Shown here: positions 1-4,833 of the stretch, one piece after another
How positions within the stretch are numbered: position 1 is the first letter of the stretch
Layout of the letters: each line of letters opens with the position of its first letter
Notes under the pieces: generated by a model
Seen by the model: the letters and a program-made list of their open reading frames with translations, nothing else
The model's database searches: none
What the model was told of the DNA's origin: nothing
From: an uncultured Lachnospiraceae bacterium
GTDB lineage: Bacteria; Bacillota; Clostridia; Lachnospirales; Lachnospiraceae
Assembly: GCA_910579645.1 (NCBI GenBank)
Contig: CAJTVK010000112.1
Span: 1 to 13,808, forward strand
DNA: 13,808 nt
Direction of reading: 5' to 3'
Position numbers and translations under genes: made by a program

Positions 1-62
1 CGGCGTTTTCCGACGGTCCTTATGGCAATTACATAATCTCCGGTGCTGTGTATCGGTAAAAT
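1..62 (+). repeat. Left terminal inverted repeat of the element
   Basis: The outer 13 bases match the right arm perfectly. The next 48 match at 36 positions after skipping one extra C at position 14. The best inner blocks are CAATTACATA and GCTGTG. The repeat may extend left beyond the window. Confidence 0.65.
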
Positions 63-200
63 TTCAGGAGTGTATATCATGATGCTGGAGTGTGTTTTAA
101 AATTCATTCCTGCCATCTGCACACCAGAATTTGTGGGAGATTTAGAATATGTATGTTCTTACCGAAAGGAAGGGCACATAGCGGGCTATGAAATGAAACT

Positions 201-220
201 CCCCGCAGCAAGCTGCGGGG
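201..220. repeat. GC-rich REP-like palindrome
   Basis: CCCCGCAGC, two A residues, then GCTGCGGGG form a perfect 9-bp inverted repeat (in practice an 8-bp stem with a 4-base loop) in an AT-rich setting. No T-run follows directly on either strand, so it is not a standard intrinsic terminator. From memory, similar palindromes followed by AATTAAACCC recur in clostridial intergenic DNA; that is recollection and not checked here. Confidence 0.6.
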
Positions 221-260
221 AATTAAACCCTCTTTTGGATTAAATTGAGAAAAATACGGA

Positions 261-323
261 ATAAAAAACAAAGCCGGTAAGCAGTGGGGGATTCCCACTT
301 GCTATTGGCTCTGCTTTCTTTTT
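261..323. terminator. Bidirectional intrinsic terminator-like hairpin
   Basis: Positions 272-310 fold into a hairpin with a GTGGG/CCCAC core (284-288 with 294-298, loop GGATT). It extends outward through AGCA/TGCT, two G-T pairs and AGCC/GGCT, with single-base bulges at 279 and 300. On the minus strand the stem is followed at once by TTGTTTTTTAT (271-261). On the plus strand, after four bases, it is followed by TTTCTTTTT (315-323). It could therefore stop read-through from the minus-strand gene cluster, whose last stop codon is at 701, as well as transcripts coming from the left. No better terminator is visible downstream of that stop. Confidence 0.5.
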
Positions 324-490
324 GAGGAAGCATTGGAAATCTAGTACATCATTGCATTAATCCTTGAGTAATCAGTACATGCTGTTTGTGCCAGTGCCTT
401 AAAAACTCACGGCATAGTGACTTCATAACCATTTAGGACAACGGGATAAAACAGCCCTTTCCACTATAAAAGTCAAAGTTTTCGTTGTGG

Positions 491-551
491 ATTCTGCCAA
501 TGCACAGCGTCGGATAGTATGTAATTGTCTTAAGGTCTTCGGAAAACGCCG
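491..551 (-). repeat. Right terminal inverted repeat of the element
   Basis: This is the reverse-complement partner of the left arm, ending in TCGGAAAACGCCG at 539-551. Its last two bases are shared with the left arm of the 18-bp hairpin at 550-590, so the element end and that hairpin abut or overlap. Confidence 0.65.
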
Positions 552-590
552 TTACAAAGTAATCTTATTTAGTAAGATTACTTTGTAACG
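550..590. repeat. Perfect 18-bp-stem hairpin beside the element
   Basis: CGTTACAAAGTAATCTTA (550-567), a five-base loop TTTAG (568-572) and the exact reverse complement at 573-590. The stem is AT-rich. Read on the minus strand it is followed by GGCGTTTTCCG, which has only a four-T run, so terminator activity would be weak. It could be part of the mobile element, its insertion target, or a separate structured signal. Confidence 0.6.
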
Positions 591-700
591 CTATGTTTGA
601 TACGGAGCGAAACTCGGACAAGTTCGGGCTCGGGTTTTTAAGACAATCGTATAATATGCGGCGCGTCCGTACTCCCGACTTGCTCTGTTTATCCCGCTCC
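591..700. other. Intergenic stretch with imperfect inverted repeat
   Basis: This stretch lies between the hairpin and the stop codon of the zinc-ribbon gene. GGAGCG (604-609) pairs with CGCTCC (695-700), and CAAGTTCGGG (619-628) pairs with CCCGACTTG (674-682) with one bulged base. A competing pairing is TACGG (601-605) with CCGTA (667-671). The 97-base structure would form at the 3' end of the minus-strand mRNA but lacks a T-run, so a terminator role is unproven. A TATAAT hexamer (650-655, plus strand) has no matching -35. Its origin is not recognised. Confidence 0.35.
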
Positions 701-2236
701 CTATATGTCTCTCAGCACAATCTTTCCGTCTTCGTCATAAGTAATCCTGCATGCCATCCCTGTCTCTATATTAACTCCGTACATACGCTCCGTCTTGGAC
801 TGAATTCCCGTGGCATCCTCATAATATTCATAAATTACATAATAATCCCCGCTTCCCGCAATCCTTACTACCGCATTATACTTATATACGTTGCGCCCGC
901 TCATTCCCCGCAGTTTTCCGTCTTCGTCCAAAAGCACATCCGCCCTCATCAATGCCCGAATGACATTAGCCACTGCCATATCCGCCGTGACATCCGTATG
1001 TAAAACTAAATTGTAGGCGCATTCCACGATATCGCTGGCTGCCCCTTCCGGGCTGACTGCCATAAACTTGTAGACAGACTGCCCCAAAGGCATGGAAATT
1101 GCCGTTATGTAGCGCGGGCTGTCAATCGTTGGATCGGTTCCGTCCGAGGTATAATATACCACGCAGTCCTCCGGCACGGTCACTTCAATCATATGCGGTT
1201 CCGCATAATCACCGCTGGAAACCGAAATCTCAGGTGCCGGCGGAGGCTGCATCTCAATATGATAGGTATTGGATACCACTTCACTCTCCATCCCGTAGTC
1301 ATTCACAAAATACGCCGTCACGATATGGGAACCCATTTCCAGGAAAATTGGCGCCGTATATACTTCACTGCGTTCATTGGGGGTGGTGCCGTCTAAGGTA
1401 TAATAAATTTTCCCTGATGTGTTCGCACTCAGCTTCAGGGGCAGCACTTCTTTGTACCGTCCCCCTTCATAGCTGAATTGCGGCGGATTTGCCATAAACT
1501 GCTGAAACTCGGTCACTATGTCCGCTCTTTTGCATTCTTCCAGCAATTTATTGATTGCCTGGTAATCTCCCGTTTTCTTGTAGACTTCTATGATTTCCTG
1601 ATATGCCCGTTCTTCCGCCCCTTCTCCATAGATATCCGTTCCCTGCAGAATCCGCTCCAAGGTTTCCAGAACCATGTCGTCCTTCCCTTGGACTCTGTAA
1701 TAATATGCAATCCGGAAAAGAATGTCCACATTGTCCGGTTCCAGTTCATTCGCTCTCTCCAGCCAGGTAATCGCCTTGGCATATCTGGACATGGCGGCCT
1801 CCGCTTCCGCCTCCTGCAGCTGATATTCCACCGAATATGCCCTGCGGTAAGTATAATTCCCCCAAGCGGCAGCCCCTATTGCGGCAAGAAGCAGGAAAAA
1901 AATCGCGGCAAATATCCAGCCGTGGTTGGTTTTCCTTAGATGTCCTTCCCCTGCCTTCCCCTTTTTTTCTTTAGGGATGCCTGTCCCTTTTTTTCTAATC
2001 CGAACCTTGTTCCCTTCTCTTTCTGACCCCTTTGCCTGCCCCGCCTCTTCCCCATTTTCTGCCGAAACATCCGGTGCCGTCTCTTCTGCCAGTTCTACAA
2101 ACAAAGTTGCCAAAGTCTCATTCATTTCCCGCTCAATCTCCGGCTCGAAATCCGGCACAATCCGTATCTCTTCCCCGCAATTGTCGCAATACAAATGACC
2201 TTCCGTCAGTTCATATCCGCATTTTGGACATTTCAT
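701..2236 (-). CDS. Zinc-ribbon, single-pass membrane protein with TPR and chitobiase-C-like domains
   Basis: A 511-residue protein of unknown role. It opens with a zinc ribbon (C3-x2-C6 and C17-x2-C20), then an acidic and later basic linker, one membrane helix (about 107-125, WIFAAIFFLLLAAIGAAAW), and TPR-like helices (about 132-235, with an ANELEPDN turn). Two repeats follow with the YYTLDGTTP / YYTSDGTDP signature of the chitobiase/beta-hexosaminidase C-terminal (CHB_HEX_C-type) beta-sandwich (about 243-327 and 332-410). It ends in an unrecognised domain of about 100 residues. By the positive-inside rule the ribbon should be cytoplasmic and the TPR and sandwich domains outside. No enzyme motif is seen. 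The start is supported by GGAAAGG nine bases upstream, which begins in the folD stop codon. It is the last gene of the cluster, 15 bp after folD, and ends in TAG. Function is unknown; a scaffold or cell-surface sensor is only a guess. Confidence 0.85.
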   Translation of the reverse strand: MKCPKCGYELTEGHLYCDNCGEEIRIVPDFEPEIEREMNETLATLFVELAEETAPDVSAENGEEAGQAKGSEREGNKVRIRKKGTGIPKEKKGKAGEGHLRKTNHGWIFAAIFFLLLAAIGAAAWGNYTYRRAYSVEYQLQEAEAEAAMSRYAKAITWLERANELEPDNVDILFRIAYYYRVQGKDDMVLETLERILQGTDIYGEGAEERAYQEIIEVYKKTGDYQAINKLLEECKRADIVTEFQQFMANPPQFSYEGGRYKEVLPLKLSANTSGKIYYTLDGTTPNERSEVYTAPIFLEMGSHIVTAYFVNDYGMESEVVSNTYHIEMQPPPAPEISVSSGDYAEPHMIEVTVPEDCVVYYTSDGTDPTIDSPRYITAISMPLGQSVYKFMAVSPEGAASDIVECAYNLVLHTDVTADMAVANVIRALMRADVLLDEDGKLRGMSGRNVYKYNAVVRIAGSGDYYVIYEYYEDATGIQSKTERMYGVNIETGMACRITYDEDGKIVLRDI

Positions 2237-2251
2237 AACTAACTACCTTTC

Positions 2252-3100
2252 CTACTTTGCCTGAAGTTCCACCGATTCCACACAATTGTTCATCAGCATT
2301 GCAATCGTCATAGGTCCCACGCCGCCCGGAACAGGCGTAATCGCACTGCATACAGGAGCCACGTCCTCATAATCCACATCGCCGCAGAGTTTATTGTTTT
2401 CCATGCGGTGTATGCCCACGTCAATGACTGCCGCCCCTTCTTTCACATACTCCCTGGTAATCATTTTCGGCCTGCCCACGGCTGCCACAAGAATATCCGC
2501 CCGCCTGCATATGGATTTCAGGTCTTCCGTTTTGGAATGCGCCACCGTGACGGTTCCGTTTTCGCGAAGCAGCAGCAGTGCCATAGGTTTTCCCACAATA
2601 TTGCTTCTTCCCACTACCACGCATTCCTTTCCCGCTATTTCTATGCCGGAACGTTTCAGAAGCTGTATGATGCCTGCCGGGGTGCAGGAAACAAACCCGG
2701 GCTGGCCAATGCAGAGTTTTCCCACGCTCTGCGGATGAAAACCGTCCACATCTTTTTCCGGGCAGATTGCGCCGATTACTTTATCCTCGCTGATATGCTT
2801 CGGCAGCGGAAGCTGCACAAGTATCCCGTTTACATCCGTTCTCCCGTTCAGTTCCTCTATCAGGCCAAGCAGCTTCTCTTCCGTAGTTTCCTCGGGCAGT
2901 TCATAGGAAAGGGAACGGATGCCCACATATCCGCACGCTTTTTTCTTATTGCCCACATATACGGTGGAAGCCGGGTCGCTTCCCACCTGAATCACTGCCA
3001 AGGTCACTTCCCTGCCCTCTGCTTTCATTTGGGATACTCTGTCCTTTAACTCTTCTTTTATCTGCGCGGAAATTGCTTTTCCGTCAATGATTTGTGCCAT
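2252..3100 (-). CDS. folD: Bifunctional methylene-THF dehydrogenase / methenyl-THF cyclohydrolase
   Basis: FolD interconverts 5,10-methylene-THF, 5,10-methenyl-THF and 10-formyl-THF (EC 1.5.1.5 and 3.5.4.9) in the cytosol, normally with NADP. The protein has the usual length (282 residues) and all signature elements: Y48-x3-K52 in STVYVGNKKK, Q96 in LVQLPLP, D119 in EKDVDGFHP, the nucleotide-binding stretch VVVGRSNIVGKP (161-172) and PGGVGPMT (258-265). Y48, K52, Q96 and D119 correspond to E. coli Y50, K54, Q98 and D121. The start is supported by AAGGGAAGG eight bases upstream. It lies 20 bp after fhs, whose product supplies its 10-formyl-THF substrate, so the two are almost certainly co-transcribed. 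Nothing unusual is seen. Confidence 0.97.
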   Translation of the reverse strand: MAQIIDGKAISAQIKEELKDRVSQMKAEGREVTLAVIQVGSDPASTVYVGNKKKACGYVGIRSLSYELPEETTEEKLLGLIEELNGRTDVNGILVQLPLPKHISEDKVIGAICPEKDVDGFHPQSVGKLCIGQPGFVSCTPAGIIQLLKRSGIEIAGKECVVVGRSNIVGKPMALLLLRENGTVTVAHSKTEDLKSICRRADILVAAVGRPKMITREYVKEGAAVIDVGIHRMENNKLCGDVDYEDVAPVCSAITPVPGGVGPMTIAMLMNNCVESVELQAK

Positions 3101-3120
3101 ATTGCGTACCTTCCCTTCTC

Positions 3121-4791
3121 CTAAAACAATCCCTTAATTACTCCGTCCCCGTCCACGTCAATCCGCAAAGCCGCCGGTTCCTTCGGCAGCCCGGGCATCG
3201 TCATCACCGCTCCGGTCAATACTACCACAAATCCCGCCCCTGCGGATACATATGCCTCCCTTACCTGCATCGTATAATGCTCCGGCCTTCCAAGCAGTTC
3301 CGGATTATCCGACAGGGAATACTGCGTTTTTGCCATGCAGACCGGAAGCTGGCCGAATCCCAGTTCTTCCAGCCTTTTCAGCTGACTGTCCGCCGCAGAG
3401 ACATAGCTGACCGCATCGGCTCCGTAAATTTCCCGAGCCACGGTTTCTATCTTCTCCTTTAAAGTAAGAGTGTCTTTATAAAGCGGCTCAAAAAAACTCT
3501 CCTTTGTCTCCAAAGTCTCCATTACTTTCTCCGCCAGTTCAATGCCGCCCTCTCCGCCCTTTTCCCATACCTTTGCCAAGGCAAATTCACAGCCTCTTTC
3601 CCTGCAGAAATCTCTGACATAAGCCACTTCTTCTTCGGAATCGGTAACAAAAGAATTCAGCGCAACCACTACCGGCACTTTATATTTCTGCAGATTCTCC
3701 ATATGCTTTTCCAGATTTACAATGCCCCGTCTCAATGCTTCCGGATTCGCTTCCTTCAAATCCGCTTTCGCCGCCCCTCCGTTATACTTCAGCGCTTTTA
3801 TGGTCGCTACCAGAACTGCGGCATCCGGTTTCAGTCCCGCCAGACGGCATTTAATGTCGAAAAACTTCTCCGCCCCTAAATCGGCGCCGAACCCGGCCTC
3901 CGTAATACAGTAATCCCCCATCTTCAAAGCGGCTTTCGTGGCCCGTACCGAATTGCATCCATGGGCAATATTGGCAAAAGGCCCTCCGTGAACCAAGGCC
4001 GGCGTATGTTCCAGAGTCTGAACCAGATTGGGCTTCAGGGCATCCTTCAGCAAAGCCGCCATGGCTCCCACTGCCCGCAGGTCGGCCGCCGTTACCGGCT
4101 CTCCCTTCCGGGTATATGCCACTACCATCCTGCCCAGCCGCGCCTTCATGTCCTCCATATCCTCGGCCAGACAGAGCACCGCCATGATTTCCGAGGCCAC
4201 GGTAATGACAAAGTGGTCCTCCCTCACCGTGCCGTCCGCCTTGCTTCCCAGACCTACCACAATATTGCGCAGCACCCTGTCGTTCATATCCAGGCATCTT
4301 TTCCAGACCACCTGCCTTGTATCAATGCCTAACTCATTTCCCTGCTGAATATGGTTATCAAGCATTGCCGCCAACAGATTATTTGCGGAGGTTATTGCAT
4401 GAAAATCCCCCGTGAAATGCAAGTTCAGGTCTTCCATCGGCACCACTTGGGCATATCCGCCCCCTGCGGCTCCGCCTTTCATGCCGAAGCAGGGTCCCAA
4501 GGAAGGCTCCCTTAATGCGAGAACCGCCTTTTTCCCCAGCCGGCCGAATGCCTCCCCCAGACCTACGCTGACCGTAGTTTTCCCCTCTCCCGCCGGCGTC
4601 GGATTAATAGCCGTCACCAAAATTAATTTCCCTTCCGGCCTCTTCTCTATCTTCTTCCAATATCCGTCGGAAATCTTAGCCTTGTACTTTCCGTACAGTT
4701 CCAAGTCGTCCTCTTCCATCCCGAGGCTTTCCGCAACCTTTGCGATTGGTTCCAAAACTGCTTCCTGTGCTATCTGAATATCTGCTTTCAT
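3121..4791 (-). CDS. fhs: Formate-tetrahydrofolate ligase
   Basis: Fhs (10-formyl-THF synthetase, EC 6.3.4.3) makes 10-formyl-THF from formate, ATP and THF. It feeds purine and C1 metabolism and, in acetogens, the methyl branch of the Wood-Ljungdahl pathway. The sequence matches the family end to end: LYGKYKAKIS, the P-loop TPAGEGKTT, REPSLGP, KGGAAGGGYAQVVPMED, HGGPFANIAHGCNS, TEAGFGADLGAEKF, AKTQYS, TMPGLP and the terminal GLF. An in-frame ATG at 4801-4803 would add MIIK, but AAAGGAG ends one base before it, too close for normal initiation. The ATG at 4791 gives MKADIQIAQEA, which fits the family N-terminus and 556 residues, although the spacing is then 13 bases. It follows ftsK by about 42 bp and precedes folD. 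Two folate genes alone do not show that the organism is an acetogen. Confidence 0.95.
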   Translation of the reverse strand: MKADIQIAQEAVLEPIAKVAESLGMEEDDLELYGKYKAKISDGYWKKIEKRPEGKLILVTAINPTPAGEGKTTVSVGLGEAFGRLGKKAVLALREPSLGPCFGMKGGAAGGGYAQVVPMEDLNLHFTGDFHAITSANNLLAAMLDNHIQQGNELGIDTRQVVWKRCLDMNDRVLRNIVVGLGSKADGTVREDHFVITVASEIMAVLCLAEDMEDMKARLGRMVVAYTRKGEPVTAADLRAVGAMAALLKDALKPNLVQTLEHTPALVHGGPFANIAHGCNSVRATKAALKMGDYCITEAGFGADLGAEKFFDIKCRLAGLKPDAAVLVATIKALKYNGGAAKADLKEANPEALRRGIVNLEKHMENLQKYKVPVVVALNSFVTDSEEEVAYVRDFCRERGCEFALAKVWEKGGEGGIELAEKVMETLETKESFFEPLYKDTLTLKEKIETVAREIYGADAVSYVSAADSQLKRLEELGFGQLPVCMAKTQYSLSDNPELLGRPEHYTMQVREAYVSAGAGFVVVLTGAVMTMPGLPKEPAALRIDVDGDGVIKGLF

Positions 4792-4804
4792 CTTAATGAT
4801 CATG

Positions 4805-4811
4805 CTCCTTT
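4805..4811 (-). promoter_or_regulatory. Ribosome binding site deciding the fhs start
   Basis: AAAGGAG on the minus strand lies one base upstream of the ATG at 4803 and 13 bases upstream of the ATG at 4791. Neither spacing is ideal. The family N-terminus favours 4791, and one base is too short for ribosome geometry. Confidence 0.55.
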
Positions 4812-4833
4812 CTTAGGCTGAAGGAATGGGGCT

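Larger units (their letters stand above)
1..551. mobile_element. MITE-like non-autonomous element
   Basis: The first bases of the window, CGGCGTTTTCCGA, recur exactly as their reverse complement at 539-551. With one single-base gap the match continues inward to about position 62 on the left and 491 on the right (49 of 61 aligned positions identical by eye). The 430 bp between the arms has no transposase-like reading frame. It holds a GC-rich palindrome (201-220) and a terminator-like hairpin (272-310). Long terminal inverted repeats around a short non-coding core are the hallmark of MITEs mobilised in trans by an IS. The element sits downstream of the last gene of the minus-strand cluster. 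The left end coincides with the window edge, so the true left boundary and any target-site duplication cannot be seen. The IS family is not recognised. Confidence 0.65.

Noticed and set aside
650..655. TATAAT as a plus-strand promoter
   Set aside because: No -35-like hexamer lies 16-18 bases upstream (the region there is CTCGGG), and no credible plus-strand gene follows.
593..1003. Plus-strand frame starting just after the 18-bp hairpin
   Set aside because: Most of it is antisense to the 3' part of the zinc-ribbon gene, there is no ribosome binding site before the ATG, and no domain is seen.
4792..4833. THF riboswitch ahead of fhs-folD
   Set aside because: Only about 42 bases separate ftsK and fhs and no pseudoknot or stem pattern fits, so the folate genes appear to rely on the ftsK transcript.
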